Shown here piece by piece: positions 16,705-23,821 of a stretch of 24,027 nucleotides of DNA; positions within the stretch are counted from its first letter, which is position 1, and every line of letters begins with the position of its first letter. A program made the position numbers and the translations under genes. A model generated the notes under the pieces. That model saw only the letters and a list, made by a program, of their open reading frames with translations, had not been told where the DNA came from and did no database searches. Origin of the DNA: JBFWWW01 sp050245975 (GTDB lineage Bacteria; Pseudomonadota; Alphaproteobacteria; Rhizobiales; Hyphomicrobiaceae); assembly GCA_050245975.1 (NCBI GenBank), contig JBFWWW010000042.1, positions 1 to 24,027 of the forward strand, read 5' to 3'.

Positions 16705-18030
16705 ATGGCTGAATCCTACGATCTCCTTCTCCGCGGCGCCACCGTTGTCAACCAGGACGGTACCGGCGTACGGGACGTGGCCGTGCGGGAGGGGCGCATC
16801 GCTGCTCTGGGCCAGCTCGGGTCGGCGCGGGCGGCGGAGGTGATCGAGGTTCGCGGCCTGCACATCCTCCCCGGCGTGATCGACACCCAGGTGCATTTTC
16901 GCGAGCCCGGCCTCGAGCACAAGGAAGACCTCGAAACCGGCAGCCGTGCCGCCGCGCTCGGCGGCGTGACGGCCGTGTTCGAGATGCCCAACACCAAGCC
17001 TCTGACCACGACGGCGGCCACGCTGGCCGACAAGGTGGCGCGCGCGCGCCACCGCATGTTTTGCGACTTCGCTTTCTACGTCGGCGGGACGCGCGACAAC
17101 ATCGATCAGATCCCCGAGCTGGAGGGCCTGGAAGCGTCGGCCGGCATCAAGGTGTTCATGGGCTCGTCCACCGGCGACCTGTTGGTGGAGGACGAAGGAT
17201 CGCTCGACCGCATTATCGCCCGACTTGGCCGGCGCGCTGCGTTCCATGCCGAGGACGAGGCGCGGCTGATCGCGCGCGCCGGGCTGCGCGAGGCCGGCAA
17301 CCCCCATTCGCACCCGGTGTGGCGCGACGAGCAGGCGGCGCTCATCGCCACGACGCGCCTCGTGAAGCTGGCGCAGCGGCATCGCAAGCGCGTGCACGTG
17401 CTGCACATCTCGACCGCGGAGGAAATGGCCTTCCTCGCGGAGCACAGGGACTGGGCGAGCGTCGAGGTCACGCCGCATCATCTCACGCTTGCGGCACCCG
17501 ACGCCTACGACCGGCTGGGCACGTTCGCGCAGATGAACCCGCCGGTGCGCGATGCGCGCCACCGCGATGCCATCTGGGCCGCGCTTTCGGCCGGCGTTGT
17601 CGATGTGCTGGGCTCCGACCACGCCCCGCACACGCGCGAGGAAAAGGAGCATGCCTACCCGGCCAGCCATTCCGGCATGACCGGCGTGCAGACGCTGGTG
17701 CCCATCATGCTCGACCACGTCAACGCGGGACGGCTGACGCTGGAGCGGTTTGTCGATCTCACCAGCCATGGCCCGCAGCGATTGTTCAATATCGCCTGCA
17801 AGGGTCGCATCGCCGTCGGCTACGACGCCGATCTCACGGTGGTCGATCTCGCCCGCACGCAGACCATCACGAACGCCTGGATCGCGTCGCGATGCGGCTG
17901 GACGCCCTACGACGGTGTTGCCGTCAAGGGCTGGCCCGTCGGCACGGTCGTGCGCGGCCGGCGCGTCATGTGGGACGGGGCGCTCACCGGCGCGGCGACG
18001 GGCGAGCCCGTGCGCTTCATGGAAGCCTGA
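16705..18030 (+). CDS. pyrC: Dihydroorotase, class I type, with altered HxH motif
   Basis: A 441-residue amidohydrolase of the dihydroorotase/hydantoinase group; the expected reaction is ring closure of carbamoyl-aspartate to dihydroorotate in pyrimidine synthesis. Metal and catalytic residues can be followed: DTQVHFREPG (Gln62, His64, Arg66), EMPNT (Asn96), GIKVFMGSSTG (Lys149, carbamylated in the family), FHAED (His181), LHISTAEE (His234), GSDHAPHT (Asp305). The first His of the family HxH is Gln62 (CAG at 16888-16890); everything else is in place. GAGAGG at 16692-16697 precedes the ATG at 16705; a longer frame from 16630 lacks one. It stands alone and is divergent from the ygfZ unit, not beside pyrB. 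It could be a second, specialised copy of the enzyme. Confidence 0.85.
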   Translation: MAESYDLLLRGATVVNQDGTGVRDVAVREGRIAALGQLGSARAAEVIEVRGLHILPGVIDTQVHFREPGLEHKEDLETGSRAAALGGVTAVFEMPNTKPLTTTAATLADKVARARHRMFCDFAFYVGGTRDNIDQIPELEGLEASAGIKVFMGSSTGDLLVEDEGSLDRIIARLGRRAAFHAEDEARLIARAGLREAGNPHSHPVWRDEQAALIATTRLVKLAQRHRKRVHVLHISTAEEMAFLAEHRDWASVEVTPHHLTLAAPDAYDRLGTFAQMNPPVRDARHRDAIWAALSAGVVDVLGSDHAPHTREEKEHAYPASHSGMTGVQTLVPIMLDHVNAGRLTLERFVDLTSHGPQRLFNIACKGRIAVGYDADLTVVDLARTQTITNAWIASRCGWTPYDGVAVKGWPVGTVVRGRRVMWDGALTGAATGEPVRFMEA

Positions 18031-18094
18031 GCCAAGGCTGGACCGGACCTGGACCGAGGGATCGGCGTGCTTGCAGCCTCGCCCGGAATCTCAC

Positions 18095-18143
18095 GGCCCG
18101 CAGCGCTTGGGCTGCGGGCCGGTGGCACCCCCCGTTTTTCTTT
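18095..18143 (+). terminator. Probable terminator after the dihydroorotase gene
   Basis: A perfect 10-bp GC stem (18095-18104 with 18111-18120, six-base loop) lies 65 bp after the stop codon. The T-rich run (GTTTTTCTTTT) comes about 15 bases later, so it is not a classical terminator, although folding of the intervening GGTGG/CCACC-like bases may bridge the gap. Confidence 0.4.
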
Positions 18144-18160
18144 TCCGGGCCGCCTGCCCG

Positions 18161-18883
18161 TCAGAACTTGTAGTTGAGCGCGAAGCGCGCAAGTCCGATC
18201 TGATGCTCGACGTCATACGGCTTCAACGTCTTGCCGCTGGGCGTCGTGCCAAGGCCGTAGCTTTCCTTGCCGAGATCGCCATAGAGCCCTTCCAGCCGCA
18301 CAAACCAGTGATCGGCGATGGCATAGTCGACGCCGCCGCCCAGCGTCCAGCCGATGTTGGTTTCGGTCTTGGACAGATTGTAGGGTGCATAGCCGTTTGC
18401 GGGACGGCACCATCCGAACGGCACGCCGGCCGGATCGGGACACTCCTGTGACTGCTTCAAACGATCCCACATGAGACCACCGGTGACGTAGGGCATGAAC
18501 CGGCCCATGGCGAAGCCGAGGCGCGCTCGCACCGTTCCGAGCGCACTGATCGTGCCACCTTCGGTGATGTAGTTGCCGTCGCGCACGGTCGTGTCGAGAT
18601 TGCCGAACGACACGTCGGCCTCGGCGCCGATGACGATTGAGCTGTTGGAGAGCTGATATTGTGCGCCGATCTGCCCGCCGACGATGCCGCCTTTTAGATC
18701 CTGATCGGGGGGACCTGCCGGATAGGGAGGCAGATCGGGTGTTTTGATGGTGGTCGACGCGTATCCGCCATGCAGTCCGGCGTAGATCCCCGTCCAGCTG
18801 AAGCGTCCAAAGTCATCGGCCGATGCCGCAGACGCCGAGAGAAGAAATGCAATGGAAGCAGTACCAAGAACGCTACGCCACAT
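18161..18883 (-). CDS. Outer-membrane beta-barrel protein with WTGxY motif
   Basis: A 240-residue barrel protein. The first 22 residues are a signal peptide (MWRSVLGTASIAFLLSASAA). The mature protein opens with FSWTGIYAGLHGGYAS, the same signature as the 6199-6864 protein, followed by a predicted set of strands (GGIVGGQIGAQYQLSNSSIV, GTVRARLGFAMGRFMPYVTG, GWTLGGGVDYAIADHWFVRL) and a terminal RFALNYKF. Two Cys (CPDPAGVPFGWC) are in a probable surface loop and could be disulphide bonded. The start is the ATG at 18883, with GGGGAG about nine bases upstream; the frame is open to 19114 but that part is not a signal sequence. Apart from the WTG signature it is clearly different from the 6199 protein. 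Role: envelope structure or small-solute passage, inferred. Confidence 0.85.
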   Translation of the reverse strand: MWRSVLGTASIAFLLSASAASADDFGRFSWTGIYAGLHGGYASTTIKTPDLPPYPAGPPDQDLKGGIVGGQIGAQYQLSNSSIVIGAEADVSFGNLDTTVRDGNYITEGGTISALGTVRARLGFAMGRFMPYVTGGLMWDRLKQSQECPDPAGVPFGWCRPANGYAPYNLSKTETNIGWTLGGGVDYAIADHWFVRLEGLYGDLGKESYGLGTTPSGKTLKPYDVEHQIGLARFALNYKF

Positions 18884-19107
18884 AACCCGCACTCCCCAAC
18901 TTTTACACGACTTATGCACCGCCCCCTTCGCGGGGCCGGCTAAACTCGAAAGGCCGGCAGGCGCCGCCCGGAAGCAGCGCAAGCCACTCTGTTGTCGATG
19001 TTTTTTGTGATTTCGATCGCCGTGGCAGGACACGACAATCTGTCGGATTGGGCCAATACGCCCCAGAATTTCATACGCGTACGCACTATCGCCAACCGCA
19101 CAACTAA

Positions 19108-19122
19108 TTAACAACTTGTTAA
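19108..19122. promoter_or_regulatory. Candidate CtrA binding site (TTAA-N7-TTAA)
   Basis: TTAACAACTTGTTAA matches the alphaproteobacterial CtrA box TTAA-N7-TTAA exactly and is also a perfect 7+1+7 inverted repeat. It overlaps the -35 of the possible minus-strand promoter (TTGTTA, 18 bp, GATAGT), a geometry known for CtrA-controlled promoters. Confidence 0.45.
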
Positions 19123-19268
19123 AGGATTATCCCCGGCTTTGTTCGGAGCGAAGCCAATTGTGGTCTCTTTGCGGCGAATCGAATTGAACGTGTTTCTGAC
19201 ACCACACTTGTGCCCCTTGAGTGCCAGTTACTCCTCACATCGTTGCGCAGTGAGAAGCATCACTATTG

Positions 19269-19306
19269 ATGTATTTTACATTATTATAGACATGTGATAT
19301 ATGTAA
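19269..19306. promoter_or_regulatory. Candidate promoter/operator of the XRE-SulP operon
   Basis: Half sites ATGTA (19269-19273), TACAT (19277-19281), ACATGT (19290-19295) and ATGTA (19301-19305) form nested dyads, notably ATGTA-TTT-TACAT and TTACAT-N19-ATGTAA (19276-19306). A possible promoter, TTTACA (19275-19280), 17 bp, TATATG (19298-19303), lies within the same bases. That arrangement suits self-repression by the encoded HTH protein. The AGGAG ribosome-binding site (19312-19316) follows. Confidence 0.45.
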
Positions 19307-19321
19307 GATGCAGGAGCTTGG

Positions 19322-19591
19322 ATGATCACTGCTGCGCAAATGCGGGCTGCCCGCGCCTTGCTGGGGATCGACCAGAAGCAACTCGCCGAACTCTCCGGCG
19401 TGTCGCTGCCGACGATCCAGCGCATGGAGGCCAGCGACGGCGTGGTGCGCGGAGTGATCGACACGCTGATGAAAGTGGTCGAGGCGCTCGACCGGGCCGG
19501 CATCGAACTGATCGGCGACAATGCCCTCAGCACCGGCGGCGGACGCGGCGTGCGCCTCAGGGACCCGAAAGCGGCGCCCCGCTCGTCCTGA
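19322..19591 (+). CDS. XRE-type helix-turn-helix regulator
   Basis: An 89-residue DNA-binding protein. Residues about 3-57 form the HTH: MRAARALLGIDQKQLAELSG, VSLPTIQRMEAS (recognition helix), then a third and fourth helix (VIDTLMKVVEALDRAGIELI), which is the common short XRE layout found in small autoregulators. The C-terminal 20 residues are Gly/Arg-rich and probably disordered. It has a good AGGAG site five bases before the ATG. It is followed 62 bp later by the SulP gene, and its upstream region has candidate operators, so it probably controls its own expression and that of the transporter. Confidence 0.88.
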   Translation: MITAAQMRAARALLGIDQKQLAELSGVSLPTIQRMEASDGVVRGVIDTLMKVVEALDRAGIELIGDNALSTGGGRGVRLRDPKAAPRSS

Positions 19592-19653
19592 CGGAGGAGC
19601 GCTGCGGATCCACCGCGGGCCGTCGCAGGCGGCTCGATTTGCGGAATGCGGTC

Positions 19654-21423
19654 ATGCATGCGAGCCCGAACGCCTCGGCCGTCGTCCAGCTCTATACGCC
19701 CAAGCTGGTCACCGTTCTGCGTGAGGGCTACCGCCTCAACGATTTCAAGGCCGATGCGATCGCGGGCCTGACGGTCGCCATCGTCGCGCTGCCGCTGTCG
19801 ATGGCGATCGCCATCGCGTCGGGCGTAACGCCGGAGCGCGGGCTCATCTCGGCCATCGTCGGCGGCTTTCTCGTCTCCGCGCTGGGCGGAAGCCGGTTCC
19901 AGATCGGCGGGCCGGCGGGCGCCTTCATCGTCCTCGTCGCGGCGACCGGCCAGGTGCACGGCCTCGACGGGCTGATCCTGGCGACGTTCCTCGGCGGGCT
20001 CATTCTCTTCGCCGTCGGCGCGCTCCGCCTCGGCACGTTCATCAAATACATCCCGTATCCGGTGACGGTGGGCTTCACGTGCGCCATCGCCGTCATCATT
20101 GCTGCAAGCCAGCTCAAGGACCTGCTGGGGCTGACGCTGGCCAACGAGCCCGGACCGTTCATTCCCAAGGTCATCGCGCTCGGGCACGCCCTGCCGACAG
20201 TCAACGTGTGGGCGGTTGCGCTTGCCGTGCTCGCGGTCGGCGTGATCGCCGGTGTGCGGCGGTGGCAACCGCACTGGCCGGCATTCCTGATCGCGGTCGC
20301 TCTCGCGTCGTTGGCGTCCTGGGGCCTGGGACTGCCGGTCGAGACCATCGGCACGCGCTTCGGCGGGATTCCGCAGTTCCTGCCCGCTCCGCACCTGCCG
20401 GTTCTGACGCTCGACCGTATCGTCGAGGTGATGCCGTCAGCCGTGTCATTCGCGCTGCTGGGCGGTATCGAGAGCCTGCTGTCGGCGGTCGTGGCGGACA
20501 GCATGACGGGCCGCCGTCATCGCTCCAACGCCGAACTCGTCGGTCAGGGGATCGCCAACATCGCCGCGTCTCTGTTTGGCGGCATCTGCGTCACCGGCAC
20601 CATCGCGCGCACGGCGACCAATGTCCGCGCCGGCGCGCGGGGCCCCGTGGCCGGCATGCTGCACTCGGTCTTCCTGCTTCTGTTCATGCTGGTGGCAGCG
20701 CCGCTGGCGAGCTTCATTCCGCTTGCGGCCCTTGCCGGCGTTCTCGCCGTCGTCGCCTGGAACATGGCCGAGAAGCACCAGTTCGCGACCCTTGTGCGTG
20801 CATCGGTCGGCGATGCGGTCGTGCTGCTGGCGACGTTCCTGCTCGTCGTCTTCCGCGATCTGACGGAAGGGATCGTGGTCGGCTTCAGCCTCGCCGTGCT
20901 GCTGTTCCTGCACCGCATGGCCGGCGCCGTCTCGGTCGATCAGGCGGAGTCGCTCGCCGAGGAAGACGTGCCCGATGTCGTCGACGGCCGGACGCGACCG
21001 CCGTACGATCCCGCCCTGGCCACCGATCCCGATATCGCGGTGTTCCGCATTTCGGGCGCCTTCTTCTTCGGGACGGCGTCGTCGGTCTCCGCCGCGCTCG
21101 ACCGTATCGGCGAGCATCCGGCCGCCTATGTCATCGATGTCTCGGGCGTCCCGATAATCGATTCAACGGCGGCAGCTGTGATGAGCGGGTTTGCGTCCCA
21201 GGCCCGGCGCCACCGGGCGGCCGTCTATATTGCCGGCGCCAACAGCCAGGTGCGGCGCATCCTCCTGCAGCACGGCGTACGGCCGCCCGCCGCCCGCTTC
21301 AGGGCTACGGTGGCGGACGGCGTTTGGGCGGCGCGCGCAGCCGTAGCCGGCAGGAAAGCAGCCGCCGCGCATGCGGCAGCCGCAAGCGATGCCCTTACGA
21401 CGGGTCCTGGTCGACATCCGTGA
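19654..21423 (+). CDS. SulP family inorganic anion transporter
   Basis: A 589-residue inner-membrane protein. The N-terminal 430 or so residues form many hydrophobic helices typical of SulP/SLC26, with the family regions DAIAGLTVAIVALPLSMAIA, FQIGGPAGAFIVLVA and GRRHRSNAELVGQGIANIAA. A cytoplasmic STAS domain follows at about 465-560 (DIAVFRISGAFFFGTASSV, VIDVSGVPIIDSTAAA). Substrates in this family include sulfate, bicarbonate and dicarboxylates; the sequence does not distinguish them. The C-terminal 30 residues are an Ala-rich tail that overlaps the convergent L,D-transpeptidase gene by 29 bp. The ATG at 19654 is chosen as the first in frame after the regulator; its ribosome-binding site is weak, so expression may depend on the upstream gene. 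Confidence 0.93.
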   Translation: MHASPNASAVVQLYTPKLVTVLREGYRLNDFKADAIAGLTVAIVALPLSMAIAIASGVTPERGLISAIVGGFLVSALGGSRFQIGGPAGAFIVLVAATGQVHGLDGLILATFLGGLILFAVGALRLGTFIKYIPYPVTVGFTCAIAVIIAASQLKDLLGLTLANEPGPFIPKVIALGHALPTVNVWAVALAVLAVGVIAGVRRWQPHWPAFLIAVALASLASWGLGLPVETIGTRFGGIPQFLPAPHLPVLTLDRIVEVMPSAVSFALLGGIESLLSAVVADSMTGRRHRSNAELVGQGIANIAASLFGGICVTGTIARTATNVRAGARGPVAGMLHSVFLLLFMLVAAPLASFIPLAALAGVLAVVAWNMAEKHQFATLVRASVGDAVVLLATFLLVVFRDLTEGIVVGFSLAVLLFLHRMAGAVSVDQAESLAEEDVPDVVDGRTRPPYDPALATDPDIAVFRISGAFFFGTASSVSAALDRIGEHPAAYVIDVSGVPIIDSTAAAVMSGFASQARRHRAAVYIAGANSQVRRILLQHGVRPPAARFRATVADGVWAARAAVAGRKAAAAHAAAASDALTTGPGRHP

Positions 21424-22186
21424 CGCGGGCACGCCGGTTCACCTGGTCGCCAACCACCTTGGCGAGGTTGGGCGGCAGGTGCGAAACGACGGTCACCGAT
21501 GTGCCGACATCGACGCGGCTCGCCAGATCGATCACATGCCCGTTCAGCATGCGGAAGCAGCCCGACGAGGCGGCCTGACCGATGGTCTTGGCATCGTTGG
21601 TGCCGTGAATGCGGTAGAGCGTGTTGCCGAGATAAAGCGCTTTCGCGCCGAGCGGATTGCGCAAGCCGCCGGTCATCTTCTCCGGCAGGCGCGGATCGCG
21701 CTCGCGCATCTCGGCCGGTGGGTACCAGTCCGGCCAGTCCGCCTTCCGGCTGATGGTCTGCGTGCCCGTCCAGGTGAAGCCGACGCGACCGACCGAGATC
21801 GGATAGCGCAGGGCGGTCGTCGCCGTCTGCACGTAGAAGAGCTGCTTTCCGCGCGTGTCGATGATGATGCTGCCCGGCGTGTAGCTCGACGGGAACGAGA
21901 CGCTTTGCGGCGCGATCGGCGAGATGGACGGGCGACCGCCGCCGTCGAGGACCTTCGGCCCCATCGGACGGCGCGGCTCGTCGTCATCGTCGAACCAGTC
22001 GTCCCAGAACGGGGAGTTCGAGCGATAGCCGCGCTGGTAGGGCGGCGTGAACCCGCGCTGGGACTCCCATGAGGAGTTGTTGCCCCACGGGCTCCATCTC
22101 TGCGCCTCAGCCGTCGCCGTCTGCGCCATCAGGGCGGCACCGGCGATCAACAGGCCAACGATCATCTCGAAACGCATACGCCACAT
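21395..22186 (-). CDS. L,D-transpeptidase (YkuD domain)
   Basis: A 263-residue exported enzyme. Residues 1 to about 28 are a signal peptide. An Asp/Pro/Arg-rich low-complexity segment follows (FWDDWFDDDDEPRRP), then the YkuD domain at about 104-237 with YRIHGTNDAKTIGQAASSGC and FRMLNGHVIDL, holding His194, catalytic Cys210 and Arg212. Such enzymes make 3-3 peptidoglycan cross-links or, in several alphaproteobacteria, attach outer-membrane barrel proteins to the wall, which is notable here because three barrel genes are in the window. A second in-frame ATG is at 22177. The 3' end overlaps the SulP gene. A good -35/-10 pair precedes it. Confidence 0.93.
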   Translation of the reverse strand: MWRMRFEMIVGLLIAGAALMAQTATAEAQRWSPWGNNSSWESQRGFTPPYQRGYRSNSPFWDDWFDDDDEPRRPMGPKVLDGGGRPSISPIAPQSVSFPSSYTPGSIIIDTRGKQLFYVQTATTALRYPISVGRVGFTWTGTQTISRKADWPDWYPPAEMRERDPRLPEKMTGGLRNPLGAKALYLGNTLYRIHGTNDAKTIGQAASSGCFRMLNGHVIDLASRVDVGTSVTVVSHLPPNLAKVVGDQVNRRARVTDVDQDPS

Positions 22187-22222
22187 GACTACGGCCTCAA
22201 TCTTGTTGTTCGCTGCGGTGGG

Positions 22223-22251
22223 CTATATCGGGCCGATCCCGCGTTTACCAA
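22223..22251 (-). promoter_or_regulatory. Candidate sigma-70 promoter of the L,D-transpeptidase gene
   Basis: On the minus strand, TTGGTA (22251-22246), a 17-bp spacer and ATATAG (22228-22223) give a start near 22216 and a leader of about 30 nt before the ATG at 22186. Confidence 0.45.
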
Positions 22252-22369
22252 CCACGCTGCCGAGATTGGTTAGCGTCGCGCGGGCAGAATCCGGCGACAA
22301 AAAGGCATCGGGTGGGAGAGGGTCACGAGGCCTGCGCCGGAACCTGAAGTCTCCTGCACGAAAACGGCG

Positions 22370-22984
22370 TCATTGCGCCCGCGTCAGTCCATGCCAGGTT
22401 CCATCCGCGCCGATGGAGAGACGCCAGCCCTGATAGTGCTTGGCGGCGATCATTTTCGCGGCCGCCTCCGCGGGAACCAGCCGCATCAGATCGACGCGGG
22501 CGGCGGGAGCAAGCGTGTCGAGCGGCTGCTCGGCGAGATAAGGCCACACGTAGACCTTGTTGTTCTCGATGTCGGCGCCGGCACGCACCACGGCGGGACG
22601 CAAGGCGAGGATATTGGCGATCGCGGCCAGCACCTCGTAGCCTTCGCCGTCGGCCGATGTGCTCTTCCAATAGGCAATCGGGTCTGCGCCGGCCGGTGCA
22701 TCCGTTTCGGGTTTCAGTTCGTTGAACTCCAGCGCAAGCTGCAGATCCTCGATCTTTCCGCTCGCCGCGGCATGCAGGATGGCCTCCCGCATCTCCTGCA
22801 CGGGTTGCGGCAGCGGGATGCTTTCGGCGGCTGGCGCGGGTTCGGATTTGCCCGCTGCGCGGGGCTCCGCGGCGGGCCGCTTGGGGCCGGCCGCCTTCGG
22901 TCCGACCGACCAATAGACAAGGGGGACCAGCGCCAGTAGGAATACGGCCGACAGAATGGTGGTGGTACGGGCATTCTGCTGCAT
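22370..22984 (-). CDS. Membrane-anchored protein of unknown function
   Basis: A 204-residue protein with one N-terminal helix at about residues 9-27 (TTILSAVFLLALVPLVYWSV), a Pro/Ala/Lys-rich linker to about 55, and a conserved-looking soluble part: MREAILHAAASGKIEDLQLA, VLAAIANILALRPAVVRAG, VYVWPYLAEQPLDTLAP and YQGWRLSIGADGTWHGLTR. The last section (phospho-acceptor-free, Trp- and Gly-rich) looks like a small beta-domain. I do not recognise a family. The start at 22984 has AGGA about seven bases upstream, whereas 23092 would lengthen it with an unlikely sequence. It lies 183 bp upstream of the L,D-transpeptidase on the same strand and is divergent from the LysE gene by 123 bp. Confidence 0.75.
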   Translation of the reverse strand: MQQNARTTTILSAVFLLALVPLVYWSVGPKAAGPKRPAAEPRAAGKSEPAPAAESIPLPQPVQEMREAILHAAASGKIEDLQLALEFNELKPETDAPAGADPIAYWKSTSADGEGYEVLAAIANILALRPAVVRAGADIENNKVYVWPYLAEQPLDTLAPAARVDLMRLVPAEAAAKMIAAKHYQGWRLSIGADGTWHGLTRAQ

Positions 22985-23107
22985 GAGACGTCCTGTTTTG
23001 ATGACTCCGGTCGCGGATCGGCGCCGCCCCGCTTCGCGGTCGCCAGCGCTGTGCCGCGCCGCCGGCTGCTCGTGCCGGCCTGCGTCCGGCATGGCGGCTT
23101 AGTCCGT

Positions 23108-23770
23108 ATGGGAGGGTACATCCCAAATCCGCTCATCATTCCGATCGGGATGGTCATGGGCGTGCTGCTGGCCATGCCGTTCGGTCCGGTGAATCTCCTC
23201 GGTCTGCAACGCGCCGTCGAGCGCGGGTTCTTCGGCGGCATGGCGGCCGGCCTCGGCATCATGCTCGGTGACGGCCTCATTGCACTCGGTGCGGCTCTCG
23301 GCGTCAACGCCATCTCCGGCGCGATCCGCCAATACCGGACCGCCATCCAGATCGTCGGCGGGCTGGCCCTGCTGCTCGCCGGCGCGCAGATGTACTTCGC
23401 GCGCCCCGCGATCGTCACGCCGGCCCAGGCCGAGGCAGCCTCGCTGCGCGACTACGCATGGGACATTCCCAAGACGTTCCTGCTGACGATCACGAATCCC
23501 GGCGCCGTGCTGGGGCTTGTCGCCATCTACGGCGGCGTGAGTTCCTTCGTCGAGATCGAATCGCATATCGATGCGCTGACGATGGTGGCCGCCATCATGG
23601 GCGGCAGCTTCTGCTACTGGCTGGTGGTGTCGCAGGCGATCGCCGGCGTCCGTCACCGGTTCACGGTGCTGAACCTCGAGAAGATCAACAGGATTGCCGG
23701 TCTGCTTCTGATCGGCTTCGGCTGCGTGCTGATCGGCGAGATGATCGTCAAGCACATGCGCTTCTGGTAG
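23108..23770 (+). CDS. LysE/RhtB family amino-acid exporter
   Basis: A 220-residue inner-membrane protein with about six hydrophobic helices. The LysE signature lies near the N-terminus: GVLLAMPFGPVNLLGLQRAV, followed by GFFGGMAAGLGIMLGDGLIA. Later come TFLLTITNPGAVLGLVAIYGG, with the second family Asn-Pro, and the last helix LLLIGFGCVLIGEMIV. Proteins of this family export basic or hydrophobic amino acids and related compounds; which one cannot be told. The start is uncertain: 23108 gives a full first helix but has no clear ribosome-binding site, and a frame from 23051 would add a non-conserved leader. Confidence 0.85.
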   Translation: MGGYIPNPLIIPIGMVMGVLLAMPFGPVNLLGLQRAVERGFFGGMAAGLGIMLGDGLIALGAALGVNAISGAIRQYRTAIQIVGGLALLLAGAQMYFARPAIVTPAQAEAASLRDYAWDIPKTFLLTITNPGAVLGLVAIYGGVSSFVEIESHIDALTMVAAIMGGSFCYWLVVSQAIAGVRHRFTVLNLEKINRIAGLLLIGFGCVLIGEMIVKHMRFW

Positions 23771-23821
23771 CGCCGCCGCCGCGGAGCCGGATCACGAACT
23801 CGGCCCGTTATGCCTGTCGGC

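Larger units (their letters stand above)
18884..19321. promoter_or_regulatory. Large divergent intergenic region between a barrel gene and the XRE-SulP pair
   Basis: This 438-bp gap is the AT-richest part of the window in its right half and contains no supported gene. Features in order: a CCCC/GGGG hairpin near 18921-18936, an exact TTAA-N7-TTAA site at 19108-19122, and a cluster of TACAT/ATGTA elements at 19269-19306 in front of the regulator gene. On the minus strand TTGTTA (19114-19109) and GATAGT (19090-19085), 18 bp apart, could be a promoter toward the barrel gene. Confidence 0.4.

Noticed and set aside
18884..19114. N-terminal extension of the outer-membrane barrel gene
   Set aside because: The signal peptide and a ribosome-binding site place the start at 18883.
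19127..19135. DnaA-box-like TTATCCCCG suggesting a replication origin
   Set aside because: It is a single site with two mismatches, with no cluster of boxes and no typical origin neighbours such as hemE or dnaA.
19276..20394. Minus-strand open frame across the XRE and SulP genes
   Set aside because: Composition is typical of antisense shadow, and both plus-strand genes show clear family motifs.
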